Source: Anopheles merus | Lineage: Eukaryota; Arthropoda; Insecta; Diptera; Culicidae | DNA: 64,000 nt | Assembly: GCF_017562075.2 (NCBI RefSeq) | Contig: NC_054082.1 | Coordinates: 10,245,050 to 10,309,049 of the forward strand | Direction of reading: 5' to 3' | Shown: one piece after another, positions 47,301 to 61,765 of the stretch | How positions within the stretch are numbered: position 1 is the stretch's first letter | How the letters are laid out: every line of letters begins with the position of its first letter | Notes under the pieces: model-generated | Database searches by the model: none | Told to the model about the DNA's origin: nothing | The model's input: the letters and a program-made list of their open reading frames with translations, nothing else | Position numbers and translations under genes: made by a program

Positions 47301-50300
47301 GATCGACTGTTGGCGCGCGCCTAACGCTTCTGCCATCGATTTTGATCGTCGTCTTCAGACGTCGTACGCAAAGCGCAGTCTGAAAGATCGCCAGCCAGGA
47401 CCCATCGTTGGCTCCTCACCGTTGCTCCCTTTTGGGGCGAGCGCACAAAACGGCGAGTGGGGGAGACAGCATAAATAAAGCAAGACAGCAGAAGCAGAAA
47501 GTCACCGACAAAAAAAAAACCCCGAAGATACTTCACGGCTCTCGTCCCATTCTCCGCGTCAAACGAGATCTTTGTTCCGGAGGTGCAGGAGGCTGTAATT
47601 CGTTGGTGAATTTGTTTTGCGTGCTCGTGGTTCGGTTCTTCCGCGCTGCGCTGCTGCTACTGAACCGGGGCGAAGACCGGCTGCTTGGCTTGGTCGCGAT
47701 AGCCAGCAGACGCGTGCAGACATCTGCGCGCGGATTCCGGTAGCCGTCTCGGTTCGGCTGCCACAATGAAGCGCGGACCGAATCAGGCGTATCTAATTTT
47801 TATCACCGACCGGTCATCTTTAGCCTCTTTTTCTCCTGTTCCGCTGTGTGGCTGGGTAAAGGGTAAAGTAGCATTAAAAAACTAGATGGATTGGTGTAGA
47901 AGTCTTTCGTCGGCAGGAGACACTTCAAGGGGTTTAAAGCGCGCGTCAGTGGTCAACTGCTGCGTTGCGTGATTTTGTCTTCATCGTTTATTGTGCCCCG
48001 GGCTTATCTGACGTTATTCAAAGTCGTGCCACTAAAACTCATGTTTCGTTCCGGTTTGATGAGCCTCCGGGCTGCTTGTTATGCTGCGTTTGATGATGAA
48101 CGGTCTCCAGACCAACACCAGTAGCAGCGCGGGTTGTGTTGCGGCAATTTACAACCCCATAAAAAGTGTGGAAATAGTGATTAAATAGAGCAAGCTTTAG
48201 TGGAGCTTTATTGGTACAACAAATTGTCTAATATTTTGGTCTGTATGTGTGTGTGTGTGTTTGTTTGATGAACTAATTTCCTAGTCACAATACAATCTAA
48301 ACTATTGGCTATGGTCTAATATAGAACTAATGTTTGGAATTAATGCATCCTTCATTTTGGAATTAGCTTTTGAATAATCTTTTAAGCAAATGTGTGAAGT
48401 GGTTCCCAAATCATCAACTTTTATTAATCATAACACTACTCTAGCCTCATCTGAAGGTCAATAGCAAAGAGCAATGTTGTCTGCATTATCTATGCGCGTG
48501 TTACAAACATACATTTATCATATCGGCAGGAAAGTAAAAAGATAAGGTTCATTCAAGACTTGTTTTATTGTCTTCGTTATCTTTTTTGTAGTTATGGAAC
48601 ACAATCAAGCAGAGTTCGATGTGCTGAAGTATGTTTCTCTCTTAAGTACCTGTTATAATTTGAAATTTTGAAACATTGAAATTCAAAAACTCTTGTGATG
48701 ATTTCATACATAGTGCAAACGCAATTATCCATTCGCTTGTGTGAATCATAACAGTGGCACCACCATTACTGCGTGTACTGTCGGAAATGACAATTTACCT
48801 GCATGTCACTCCGCCGACTCCAATACATACAACACACACACAGCCTGAAAAGGGGACAAAAACGGCTCGTTAGCAAATGTTTACCAACGCCCTAACGAGA
48901 GCCATGTTAGAATGATATCGAGCACGAGGCAATTAGTGTTAATAGGAATGCCTTACATCTTTATCTCTTTACCGCACTCAACCTCTTCGTTTGGCAGCAA
49001 GTGTGTTACGTTTTTGAAGTGTTTTGTTTCATTTAGTGAAATTTATCAATTTTGTAACTTTTCACTTACCATTTTGATGCTATTTTGTAGACCTTAGGTT
49101 CTAGCCGACAAATGAAAATATTTAGCGATTTTAAGCTTAAACTAATTAGCACACTATAGTAACCGCATTCAAAGCGCTGGAATTAGGCAGTTAAATTTAT
49201 TGCCAAGTGTTTGTATTTCATTATATTAAAAACATAGCATTAAAATATGACAAAATAAACTTCCCATACACACAATTTATTAACATTTCATAAAAAAACA
49301 ATGCACGACGTGTGCACCATACACTCACTAGTTGAAGTTGCAGAAAGCGACAAATAGAAGGATGTAATAAAAACAGCGTGTCTACGCCAGCTCAGCGGAG
49401 AAACGAGCATAACTGTACTTAATCAAAGACATTTATTGTGAACGATAGGCACGGAGCAACAAACGATAGAAAAGAAGAAAAAAAACATACACACCCGAAT
49501 AGGAAATGTAAAAGCAAGCCAACGGCACAGCGTGCAACGGTGCAATGGACATAAAACGCAGGCCATCCATTGCGCGCCGGATGGACCTTCCAATTTCGCG
49601 TCACTTTTGCCAACCGCGTGTGAGATAGGTAGGCGGCGTAACGCGTATAAGCGGTAAGCGCGCCAAACATGTGACGCATCGAATGTTGTCCGGGCTAAAG
49701 GAAAAAAAGTGCCGACATAAGCAGAACGGATAGACGCGATGGCGAATGCGGATGGGGCGGGAGATGGATGATGCACTGCACCTCCATCTCCACGAGCGCG
49801 TCCACCAAGCCCGGTCGGCCGGCCGGCCAGTGTGTGTGTTGCGCTGGAAGGGCGTAATCACATCAGTTTGACCTCTTTTCCGAGGACCACGTCAACGCGG
49901 CGGACGCGTTGCCTTGTTTTGTTACTAGATACAGTCGGAAGCACATGGATCACGATGGTACTACCAACGCTTGAAAGCATATGAAGCAAACTCATTTAAA
50001 ATGTCTCTAACCTTATTTTGAACCACTCAAAACCCGCGCCCCTGTGTCGATCAAAACAAAAGCCCCAAAACGCATCTCACTGCAAAAAAAAGCATAAAAA
50101 CCACCAGCGTCCGCGTCGCTTGGGTTGAAAGTTTGAATTTTTATCCGTTACACAAAGGCAAGCTCCGCGCGTCGGGATTTGAAATCGCACCAATACAACC
50201 GTGCGATGGCCCAGTGGGCGCACTCAGTCAGAAGAGGCGATCCCGGCAGGATTGTGGTGTGGGGATGGGGATTGTCGAGCAAGAGAGCACGAGATAGAAG

Positions 50301-50800
50301 ACGTTTTGACGCAGAGAGACGTGCGGCACTGGCGGCAGAATGGAGAATGGGGTGGAGTGCACGTTGATCGCGTCGCTCCTTTGCCTCGCCCTTCTCGGGT
50401 TCTCCACTTTATGGGGGTTTATGTTTTGTGTGTTTTAGTCTGGGTTTTCGTATAACCCTTTCGCACTGTAGGACAGTGCTGTGCATTATTTTGGGTGAGC
50501 TATATTTCTTTTATTTTGTTTGGTTTCTCTTTTAGTTGCATTCAAATAATAATTATATGGATTTTTCTACCAATAGTGATTGCTTAACGTGTTCATACTA
50601 TACTGTTCTTACAATTACCAGGCACCAGTTTGTCATCAGACTGTTTTATACTTTTTTTTTAAATTTAGAAATCTTTTCACGAACTTACGTTAAATCAAAC
50701 CAATCAGTTGACGTGATTCATTGTTTAGTAATTTATGGTACCCTAAAGATCGCCATTATTGTCCTTGGTCATCGAAACCAGCCTCATCACCGTCGAAAAT
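44388..50800. other. Noncoding DNA downstream of the retrotransposon
   Basis: No conventional gene recognised. CA runs lie near 44595 and 45108-45120, a GT run at 48246-48261 and an AT-rich block at 48180-49300. A short protein-like open frame at 46947-47147 is discussed under findings. Confidence 0.45.
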
Positions 50801-50806
50801 ATGACC

Positions 50807-50845
50807 ATCATCATTATCATCATCATCATCATCATCATCATCATG
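50807..50845. repeat. (ATC)n trinucleotide microsatellite
   Basis: About 13 near-perfect ATC units, with one ATT interruption. In one frame it would encode a histidine run; no gene is implied. Confidence 0.9.
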
Positions 50846-51171
50846 AGCAACAAACAGTCCCCATGAGCGTTGATGTTGATCTTACGGGGGTTTTGTGGTG
50901 CGTTGTTTTGATTTTCCCTCTCTGCTTTATACACACACACACACACACACTCTCTCACACACAAGAGTATGCTTTTTTCGCGAGTGACACCCTTTTCGTC
51001 TCAATTACTCACCCGCCCTTCCCATCCGCATGTTTCTGCTCCTTCCCGCCTGCCATCACACATTCCTAACGCGTATCCAAACGCTGCCGTCCGTTTGCTT
51101 CTTCTTCCCACTCTTTCGCTTATCTCTCTTCGCAACCCCATACGAGGCACCCGGTTGGACCCTTCTCCTCC

Positions 51172-51207
<36 letters not shown>

Positions 51208-53854
51208 AAGCGTGCGTGCGTTTGTTGACGGTTCTTGGAGATTTCTTCACCCTCTTCATCCACGGCGTACTACGGCGGACGATCCTCCCGTTCTTTCGCC
51301 GCGCCGAGCTGTGCTCGTAGGGTGGGTTTATGTTTTTTTTTTTTTTGTTCGCCGCTCTCGCACACAAACCCACTGTACACTGTTCAAACTCGGCCTCCCC
51401 CTTTCGTACCGTTGCTTTCGCAAGCCCTTTCGCGAACCCTTGCCGGGCGCGGGCGCGATCCTCGTCGCTTCTTATCCTTGCTACCCTCGTTCCCGCGCCC
51501 GTTCCCGGTGCTCTTATTGCTCTTCCTGGTGTTGGCCACCGATCCAGCCCCACAGTTCCCGCCCGAACATCGTAGTAGCCGCGCCCGCGGTAAAACCGTA
51601 CGCGAGAAGTAGCATCATTTTTGACGAGGCCGATGTTTACGTTTTGCTGCTTCTTTTCGGCTCCACTTCTTGTGCGGAGTTTTGGGTCGCAGTTGGCCAA
51701 AGATGAGGACGTAATGTTTTTTTTTGTGGGTTCTTTCTCTCCCTCCCTCTCTCTGCTTCTCTCTTTGTCAATAGCTGTTTGTGTGTTCTCGTTTCCCCTC
51801 GCTTCTCTTGGTCCGCTTTCTCATCTGTTTACGATGATCGCGTGTTTGCCAGGTTTTTTTTGTTTTCTTTTCTTTCGCTTCCCTTTCCAACCGCTTCCCT
51901 CCATCTTCAGCCTCCGGGGTAGCGCTGAAACGCACCATCCCTTCACTATGGGTGAAATGTTGAAGTGTTTGCATCGCTGCTTATATGCTCTTTCTCCTTC
52001 CCCGGGCGGAGTTGTGGTTGTTTTGCAAAACTGTCCCTCGCGCTTTCTCCTCTCGCACGCGCCCGATCGTCCCATTTCTTCCCACCGGGGTGTGACAAAC
52101 CTTTCCCATGCCCCCAAACTCTCCCTCCCCCCCTCTTGGATTCCCACACAAAGAAAGGGTTAAGCGGGTGCGTACAGCCGTGGCCAGATGCGTGGTGCCC
52201 AGTTCGCTTCATTTGCATTGGCGCGAGTGAAAGATTGGAGCATTGTTCTGCGCGAAAGACCGACAAATGGATGGACCCAGTTTGACGATTTTACGGGCCT
52301 GATTCCCTCTCCAGCTCCTGCCCTTCCCTTGCTCTCAGCCATGATTACCAAAGGGGGAATGCATTTGTGTGTTTGGTGCCGCGCCGCCACCGCTGAGAGA
52401 AAGAAGGGATCGCCAACAAACATCCAACAAAAGGCCGCTTTCACGGAGCAAATCTTACTGCCAGACGCTCTTATCAGCCTTCTCGACTGCAGTCGGTTGG
52501 TAGGGAAGGAACAAGGGGGTCATGAAGTAAGATGACGCCGCTTGCAGCCTCCTGGAATGAAGCGCTTGTACCAACAAGACAGACCGACTTTCTTTCGCAA
52601 TCATCATGTTAACAACGTTTGTTTGACGAAGAGTTTAATTACTTCTTTATTAGTTTTGCTGTACATGCAAGTGTACCGAGGCGTGCAGGCGTGTAACGTT
52701 CTCATTGTCACATTCCGGCACAATGAGGATCACGTTGGTTGCCTTTCGATCGGTTTGTGGACCCTTTTGTGCTTTCCTTTAGCTTGCTACGCTGATCGGT
52801 GGTAATGATAAATGATTTTCAAACATTATTTTGGTAAGGCATCCTGTATTCTGTTATCTCTACTGTATCAAGGTTCTTTTTTGTTATCATTAAGCAAACT
52901 TAATGTTCTAAGAGTTTCAATTATTTTTCTTCTTTACAACTTCATCCACTATTCAGACTACATCAAATGGTTTTTCGTTATAATACGTTCGTTTGTATAG
53001 ACCACTCCTTACGGTGATGCAATATTGCACTATTGCATTATTTAGAATGTTTGTGTCTTTGTTTTGCCTGCTTTCCGCGTTTCCACAGTCGTATACACAT
53101 TTTCCCCCTGCTTGGAATGTTTTCCTTCATTCGGACGGGTGTAAAAAACCAACATACCACACGCGGGTGAGAAAAACAACACGTTTTCCACACACAAAAT
53201 GGACCATTTCTGTGCGGCTCCAGTTGTGAAGGTCGTGCCTGCTGGTCGTGGTGGTTGGTTTGTTTGCTGCCTTCTGGCTCGCAGCACGCTGCTGCGTACG
53301 GGTGATGCAGTGCTTCTACGATGCTTCCTTTCCGAAACCAAACAAACAAACAAACATGGTTAGGAGACGGAGAAAGACTGAGAAGTGAGAGTGGGAAAAA
53401 GGGAGAAACCAACACATTCGTCAATTCATTTCTTTGCTCTTTTTTTTTGCTAAGCATAAAGCACATGATAGATGATGTCTACTGACACTGCTAATGTAAC
53501 CCATTCTACCACGCTGCTTGTTTGTGGTGGGTGCGTTTGTGTGTATGTTCTGTTCCCTTCCACAGTTGCCCGGCTGTCTGTGTAGAGCGCAGTCGTACGC
53601 GCCAAGAATACAATCTGTTGTTTGGTGGTGCCGGCGCGTTTCTGCTACCAAGGCTTCCGACCACTGCCGCGGCCGCCCGCCCGCCTTTGTAAGTGCACTG
53701 CACACGACGCATTAGCCGCTAGATAACGCAAAAGGTCAAGAATGCACATTTGCACAATAACGGTTTGGCGTGAGTGCCGCTTTATCGATTTCATTCCTTT
53801 TTTGTTTGTTTTTATACGCGAGATTTGCATGTACTGAGGTTTGTGATAGAGATA

Positions 53855-53855
<1 letters not shown>
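50846..53855. other. Pyrimidine-rich noncoding block and flank
   Basis: The plus strand from about 50990 to 52340 is unusually C/T-rich, with CA runs at 50932-50950 and 51176-51201. Long open frames on both strands follow from the skew and are not supported as genes. The rest, 52540-53855, shows nothing recognisable. Confidence 0.45.
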
Positions 53856-53897
<42 letters not shown>

Positions 53898-53911
53898 AGG
53901 AGAGAGAGGAA
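53856..53911. repeat. (GA)n microsatellite
   Basis: Purine-only tract of GA units with a few AAG/AAGG interruptions. This is a GAGA-factor-type binding sequence in insects; no promoter is evident beside it. Confidence 0.9.
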
Positions 53912-56900
53912 GACATAAATAAGAAAAAGATGAAGAGAGCCTCAATAGGAGTACTTGGACAGAACAAAAGTATTACGCTACGGCAGTCACGTATACTATC
54001 ACGGGAGTGGTAAATGTGCCGCAAGAATGCCAAAACAGCCTAACTGCATATGCATTAATAACATATAAAATCACGCGTACTTAATTTAAGTCAAACAATT
54101 CTCACAAATCAACACCACACCAACAAACAATTTCGACGAAGGAAGAATTTGAATAATGGAATGTTTTGTAAAATTCTGCAAAAACAAAAAAAAAAAAGGC
54201 AAAAAGGATCGCGAGCTCAGTACAATCAGCAAAAAAGAAAAATGATACGACGGTATGAGTGAATGCATTTTATTGATGTACACACACTCTCTTTCTCTCC
54301 GTACTGTACTGTACGCTTCTGGTACTTCAATTTGATCAAGATCGTTCGTTTTTTTGTTCTTGCTATTCCGCTGCAGCACTGCACAACAACAAAAAACCGC
54401 CACTTTAAAGGGCATGTGGCCACTTGAGCCAAGTTCGTTGACCGTGTTCTAAGTGGTAGTGTACCACTGATCTATGGCAGTACGGGTCGACAGCAGCGTG
54501 ATGGATCGTCGTTTTTAAACAACAGTGTATGCCTTCCTTAGTCCAATGGGTTTGCGTGATTGCTTTGCTTCGATTTTTTTAATCGTTATTAAGTTTATTT
54601 TTGAAATATCCTCACAAATCGTAAAAACACTCCAAAAGAACAATTTTATCTATTCCAAACAATCCGGTAACGTTTCCAAGAATACTGCAAACATTCAACG
54701 AACGATTTATTTAGTCTACCGCTGCCTAAGAATGCGACCGTGCCCGGTTCCGCAATCGCAATAAACCTGTCCACCAATGGATACTAAGCCCCGTTAGCTA
54801 TCCGAGCAAAAGCAGACGCACTCTGGTCGTACGATATCTATGCTACCTGTAGGATTGCTTTTTTTTTGAAATTATTTTTAGTGGCCCCGAAAGAAAGCAA
54901 ATAAGTAACATTTAAAGTGCCCGCTATCCGTAAACAAACCCGACAGAGCGGTAACGGGTTTTGCGCGAAAACTACGAGCGAGCGAGCGCGCGCGCGCACT
55001 CCAACCGACACCGAAGTGCGGCGAAAGCGTTTGTCGCACATTACGTCATGGCCTACAGGACTGCGTCAGGTTAAAGAAGGGACAGCTTGATACAGCGCAA
55101 ATGGAGAGAAGCGCACGCCCAAGCGAAAAAGTCATCCCCACATTCCCGGGCCAATGACCATCCCAAACGGTGGTTGATGGAAGGGATGCTTTACGGTTCT
55201 AGTGTTTCCGATTTAGGTGCGATCCAGGGCTAAGATCTTTCTTATGCGACACATTTCTTCAACACTTCAACAAAGCATAGTTTTACATACGTGTTTGTGG
55301 TACGTATTTTCAATCTCCTTCGCATATCTCTCACCACCATCTTGCGAGATTGTACCGGGAGAGAATACTACCCTTTTGCTGTCCCATCTGCCCCCGTTCT
55401 GCTGGAAGCTGCCGTAGGGCATAAAGGAGGCATTGACCTGTAACGAAAGCGGTCAGGGAAGGACGCCCCACCCAGCAATAGGGAAAGGTTGGCGTGGGGC
55501 TTCTAGCCACTGTGCGAATGGGGCGTGTGTGGAAGGACTATCAAAGCGAACGCGAATTTTCGAGCATAGAAGAAGAACAACACACAACAACGTCATATCG
55601 TGCTGTGGCAGCAGATTAGATTTTTAACAGGTATGCGTCGTCCGAGCGGAAGTATGTGCTGAGAGACGCTTCTTTCTTTTTTCGCTTTTATTCCTTCCTT
55701 CGGTGTTAAACTTCCAACGTCGCGATCTTCTCGAGCTCACCCGAGTTTCGGTTGCCGCGCTTTCGGTCAGCATCGATCGCGTATCGCGTCAGTTGGCTTC
55801 AGATGAGATATGACATCTGGCACGCATCTGGTCGCTGCTCTGGCCCACTCACAGGTCCGTCCGTGCCGCTGTCAAAGTTCATACGCTGATCGAACATTTC
55901 GCGAGGGCGCGCGCGCGCACACGAACGTCGTGCGATCATGCCAATCAAGCCGAGAGACGAAACGGTCTCAAGCACGAACGCTTTGGGCAAAACTTGAAGA
56001 AAAAAAATAACGAAAGCAACAAAAAACGGTGGGAGGTTTGGGGTGAGCTGGTTGGACAAAGCATAAAGGAAACATACCACTCCAGCCATGTTATGCTGGG
56101 CGAGGTATAACGAGGCTTGAAAAAGCTACTTCACGCCAACAAAAGCGGACTGTCAAAGCTCTCTCCCTGGCTGTGAGTGTGTACATAATGGGCGAGGAAG
56201 AAGATGAAGAAGATTGCAATCCTATCTCTAGGAAAGGGAACAAAAAAAAAAGACAAGAATCACACAGACACAGCGCGCTTGTGTGGGCACGCTTTTTACT
56301 CCATCTCGTATTTGCACTTTCTCTCTTTCTCTCCATCTCGACCTGCCATCTCGCTCTCGTGTGCTTCACGTGATGCAAAGAACAGGCCAAACAAACGGCA
56401 ACGCCACACGCGGCATCAATTCCGATGCCGCCAAACCGCCAACCGCTAGGAGGGCTCGCTAGGATTGAGATTTTTCTATCGATTGTAGGCCAACGCTCTT
56501 GGGCCCCGCGTTTGCGGTTGTTGCGGCGGGCCAATGAACCCGTTCCTTACCGTGGCGTTCCTCCGCCGGTGGATTGTCGCTTCGTTTAACGAGCATTTCA
56601 CGATCCCACCGAGTTATGCTGCCTTTTGTTCGGTTGCTAGTGCCGTTGGCGGCCCCGGAGGGGGACGAGAAGCATAAGACCCTGCTGCGTGTGTCTAGGA
56701 TGAATTTATAATGCTGCTGTTGGACTCTCCAGTGACTGCGTGAGCCCTATGGTAGGGCTTGAACTGGTTTTGAGCGACCAGAGTGTGGCGAGATGATTTG
56801 CAAAAAAGCTAAATTAAATGAAGCTTTTATTCCGCTCTTCTATGCGTCGCTTGCTGCGTTCGAGTGAGTGTGTGTGTGTTGTTTGAAAAGAAAGCAAACG

Positions 56901-58571
56901 GAGCAAATATGTTGAATAGAATAAAAATTTAGCATAAAAAAGGAAAGTATTTAAAGAAATTTACCTTCCCACTGCCATCTAAATATTCCACCTAGATACA
57001 AATAATAAGGTGTTAAAATCGCTACATTCTCTCTCACACTTGCCTTCTGGCCGGGTGCTGCTAATTAGCACTGCTTACTAAAAAATGGCGATCGTGTTTG
57101 CAAAACAAGGTCAATTAAAACGCTTATGTTATCGAGCGGCTGGGATTGAGGGACGGTGCCCGCTAATGCCATACCATTCCATCGTTATTACCTGCTGGGC
57201 TTGCGTGTCTGCTCGTTCTAACCCGAAAATTAGCATTCGCACTTCGTATGGTCCATTTGAAACACCCCAAAACAGGATCATTTGCAAAAACCGATCCCGA
57301 ATCGCTAATCAGTGCCCAGTGGTGCGTAACGTTTGCCAAAAGTTAGCCAGCCCGGCAGCCCGGCAGCACGCATCACAATTATGCAAATGAGCGCGTACGC
57401 AGAACGTTTGGCGATAAACAAAACAAACTAAACGAAAAAAAAAAAAAATAAAATGCCAAAAATGTGCGTCCGCGATTTTATGGACCCATATTTTGCGTGA
57501 TCGTACAGCCATTAAAGCGCTCGTAGTTCTATGGGGCGGTTCTGAATGTTTTTTTTGTTGTTCTTTAGTGCTCCAGCCACGGAAAGACCTCACGCACGCA
57601 TGAAGGCAACATCAAGAACGCGGGCCTATTATTGTGTTTGTGTGTGCATTAGCATAAACGCGTAACCTACATAGCGGCAGCGAAAGAAAGTAGTAAGGAC
57701 AGGAAATGTGTTTTGTTCGGTGGTGAAATTGGCACAGGAAATTTGTACAACAGTTTTAACGAAAACAATAATATGAGAAAAACACAGAAAACATTAGCAA
57801 ATCAAAGAATGTAACATACACCCAAAAGCGTTCAGGTTTTATTTAAGCCCCAAAGCGACATTTCTAATAAACATATTGACACAAAGATTGAAATAATAAA
57901 AGTGACAAGATAATAGCAACAAAAGGGGAGCGAAGAAAGGGTACGCGTATGGCGTAGCGCGTATGGCGTCAAGAAAGTAAATAAGTTTATTGACGAGAAA
58001 GGTAAAAGCAACAGCAAACAGCAGCACCCTCACCAACGGTAGAGTGAACGCGCCGCGAACAAGCCGCAGCAAAAACCGTGTATGCCGCGTTCGAGCCGGG
58101 CGCGTGCACACCCGGGCCGCCTAACCAGAGCCGTGGTGTGGTGGCGCGCATTCGCGCCCATTCGCGTGGATCGAAACGGATCGAAAGGGAGAAAAGGCGT
58201 GCGCGACCAGTGAAGCAAACGCACAAAATCACGTAAAGAAGTATTATAAAGCTACTCGAACAACAGCAGCAGCAAAAGAGCAACAAAAGAAAAATCATAA
58301 AAAACACACACACAAACACACATCAAGGTCCCAGAAAAGTGCACCCCAAATGTTGGATGGATCGAAATGACAAAATCGAACAAACGAATGAACAAAAAAA
58401 ATCTTCAAAACACAGCATAAAAACAAAGAAGGTATAAAAAGAGAATAAAAAAGGTAACCACGCACGCTTTGCTGCGAAAAACCAAAAAAAAAACAAGCAA
58501 CACACTCCGTTGCTGCTGGAAGCAGTGCGCACTATGTTCAACATAAACCAAAGCACCAACAAACATACACA

Positions 58572-58573
<2 letters not shown>
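53912..58573. other. Intergenic DNA, no gene recognised
   Basis: Mixed composition. Alternating GC runs occur at 54989-54998 and 55909-55918, and an initiator-like GCGTCAGTTGG at about 55785-55795. The interval 57990-58570 is A-rich with CAG/CAA words, as in insect 5' leaders. No coding exon can be supported. Confidence 0.4.

Positions 58574-58622
<49 letters not shown>
58574..58622. repeat. (CA)n microsatellite, ~48 bp
   Basis: Perfect CA run of about 24 units within A-rich leader-like sequence. Confidence 0.95.
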
Positions 58623-58625
<3 letters not shown>

Positions 58626-61600
58626 CACGTAACCATTGGAGAGGGGAGTAAACTGGGTGGCGGTAAGGGATGCACAAACGCAATGGTGGTTTCAGCATGC
58701 AGTAGGCACTACGTAGCGTCCGATCGAAGATTTGCGCCCGCTACAACGAGATCGAAGGCGAGGGAGTGGGAGAGGAGGGAGGAGAGAAGAAGGGGAGGGG
58801 TGGTCGCTTGGTGGGGCCGAGGTTGCCGGGTGGACGCACGCTGTTGTGGTTCTTGTGTCGACGTCGCCGACGTCGTCGTCGTCGCATGGCAAGAGTCATC
58901 CACCCTGACCGGTCGTTCACCCGCAGCCCAGTGCCCGATGCGGATCGTACGAGCGACGCTGCCAATCGTACGTTTATCTCGCCGGCTGCATGCTGGTCGT
59001 ATGGGTGGACAAAACACAAGCGTGAAAATGGGAAGCGAGGGGTTGGGCGGCGGGGCTCAGGGAAAGTAAGATTAGGTAAGGATTTGTTTTTCTGCTTTTT
59101 TGTAGACCATTTCTCTGGCAAACATTATTTTTTTGTTTCACACGAGATGTAAACAATATTTGATGTGATTTTCTTTAGTTTACTGCACATTTTTCAAGCT
59201 TGCTTTTGATTTTTTTTTGAAAGCAGGATACTTCCAAGAAGCAACTGTAACCAAAATTGAAGAGTCGAAATCTATGGCCTAGTGCATTCGAATTAAAAAA
59301 TCAATAATTTGTTTGCATGTGTGAATCAATGTAATCATGTATAAAATTGGTTCAAAATTTCCCTCCCTATAAAATAACATGCTGTGATAAAAAATTTTTT
59401 TCCAGTTAGATTAATGACGTAATTGGATTTATTGTTTCATAACGAACACAACCTGCCGCCTCCATAGTTCCGTTTATATTTTTTTCCTTTTTGTGTTTCT
59501 AAAACACTAATGCTGAAAGCAACTACTTATAAAATGCACAGTAACATACTTGTCACAGAAAAGGATTATGTAAAATTTGGTATTGATTATACTCAATAAT
59601 CCTATAAGAAAACAACTGTTGCATGAGTAATTTCAAAAGAGGAATGTTTTTCTTCATTTTTCGCAAATAAAATCTACCTTAGCCCGATATGACCATGTAA
59701 CCATTCTGGTAGGAACCACAGTGCCTTTCTGGATGCGCTTACGGCTCAGGTCTCAAAACAGCGATCGAACACCCATTTCTCTTCATTTCATCCATGATCT
59801 CCCTCTCTCTCTCTCTATCTCTCTGTTTATTTCTCTCTCTCTTTTTCTCTCTGTTTATCTCTCCACAGCTTCCACACCATCCCAACAATCATCCTGCCAT
59901 GTCTCCTCGTGGTAGTGACACTCAATCCAGCGATGCCATCCGCTGGACCACTAGTCGGGGCGAATCTTTTTATTACCTCAAATGTGCTGGTCTACGTCAT
60001 TATTATTATTATTATTGTTATTTTCTTTCTTGCTATTTTCCCATCATTATTTCCTTTATTGCTATTACTGTTATCAAAACCATGCTGTGCATGCGGCCGG
60101 CAGCGAAGAGATGGCTGTTGTGGCGGAAAGAAAAATATACACTTAGAGAGACGAAGAACACAGAAACAAAAACAACTGCACCATGCACCCCTAAACAGGA
60201 ACGGGGGGAGGGATTTACAGAGACACATTTATATGCCGAGGTCGTGCGGATCACGCATCGCTTGTACCACCCCTCTCCTCGCCCCGGCCGGCTAACGCGA
60301 TCATGATCACGCACGTAACATGTTGGCCTTCTAACCTTCGCCCGCGTCGCGTAATGCATCCTTTCGGAATGCTTTCTCTGTCATTCCCTTTTGACTGTAG
60401 TCTCTCTCCCTCTTTCTATCTCTCGCCCCTCTCTCTTTCTCTTTCTCGCTCTCTTCCTCCCTCGCTTTATTGTTCGTTGTATGAGCTCCACAGTGATCCG
60501 CGAACGATGGGGCTTTGATTGAGTGATGGATTCAACGGTTTGAGGCAACTTTGATTGCAGAGATTTACGATACAATGTACGACCGACGCGGGGCAAGCCG
60601 TCGGGCCTTTAAGCCATGCGCCCTTCCGCCCGTGCGACAAAGGATAACGAAGTACGGCCGACTGGAACCGGATTTGGAATGACAAATTAAATCCCTTATT
60701 CCTGTTCCGAAGCGAGGCGAAGTGGCCGGAGTGGGGGTTCGTGTGCACGGACCCGGCTTTATTGCCCTTCCTTCGAGTACAGGCAGGGAGGTGGCTTTTT
60801 GCCGGGTTGACAGATCGGTTGGCAGCTGGAAAGCCGTAACCGTGGATGGGGAGAAAGGTACGATTGTACGATTGTAGCATTAATAGCGTTTTAACGCCCC
60901 TGCTGGTTCAGCAACAAAGTATGCTCCTGCAGTACCGATCGTGCTGCGCGGTGGGTGAGAATGCATAAGGAAAAGGGGGCAAGGAAAATTGTGAACTCAA
61001 AAAATAAAGCGTTACGAGTTGAATAACGGGAAACTGCACGGAATGCAACGAGTCCTGTCGTTAGTAAAGATTAAAGCCATTCATAGTTACAAAATTGATC
61101 AAACTAAAATATACAAGTGTTTAAGAGAATTGCCCGTTTTGTATAAAAGATTAATGATTTCCACCGGAGGACATTATTATTTGCATAAAACCCTGAGCTC
61201 CCTCAAGAGCGAATACGGTAGCCTTTAGCCATTGAGAGGCACCGATGTCATCAATCGCCATCAAACTGATCTCCCTAAGTATCGATTTAATTTGATGATT
61301 TTAAACTTTTTTATACATCCTGTTTGTTGGCAGTTGCTTACACGCAATTTTCACCACTCAAGATCGATTTGAGTGTCGATTCACCCAATTGATACGCGCG
61401 CGCAGTATTCTCCACCGTGACGCTGCACTCCTTTCCAGCCCATCGTCAACTGCATCGTGGGCTGCAATCGAACTGCCATTTCCTGCCTCTACCATGCTCT
61501 GCCCCATACCACCGAGCAATCAATCAAGTTCGTTAGCTTATAATTTGATTGTGTCGATGGTGGCAGTCCTCGAAAACTACCCCATGCCTTGCTCCGTCCG

Positions 61601-61759
61601 TTTTTCCTTGAACGGCCCAAGCTCACTTCGAGCTGGCTCAAGATCAACGAATGATAGGGTACGGCAAAACAAACCAAAAAAAAAAAAGAATCAGAAACAA
61701 CATCCAGTTGCAATAGAATGCAAACGAAACGAGACGGAAACGCGCGCGCGGTTCGATAG
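58623..61759. other. Intergenic DNA, no gene recognised
   Basis: CT-rich microsatellite sequence at 59795-59865 and 60400-60470, an ATT run at 59998-60016, and AT-rich filler at 59150-59700. No coding exon is supported. Confidence 0.4.
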
Positions 61760-61765
61760 TTTATT
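61760..61765 (-). terminator. Poly(A) signal AATAAA (minus strand) of the unknown gene
   Basis: Minus-strand AATAAA about 150 bp after the stop codon at 61917-61919. It supports a transcription unit ending here. Confidence 0.45.

Noticed and set aside
50969..52163. Several open frames of 100-245 codons
   Set aside because: They are Phe/Ser/Pro-rich or Lys/Arg/Glu-rich products of the pyrimidine-skewed sequence and overlap on both strands.
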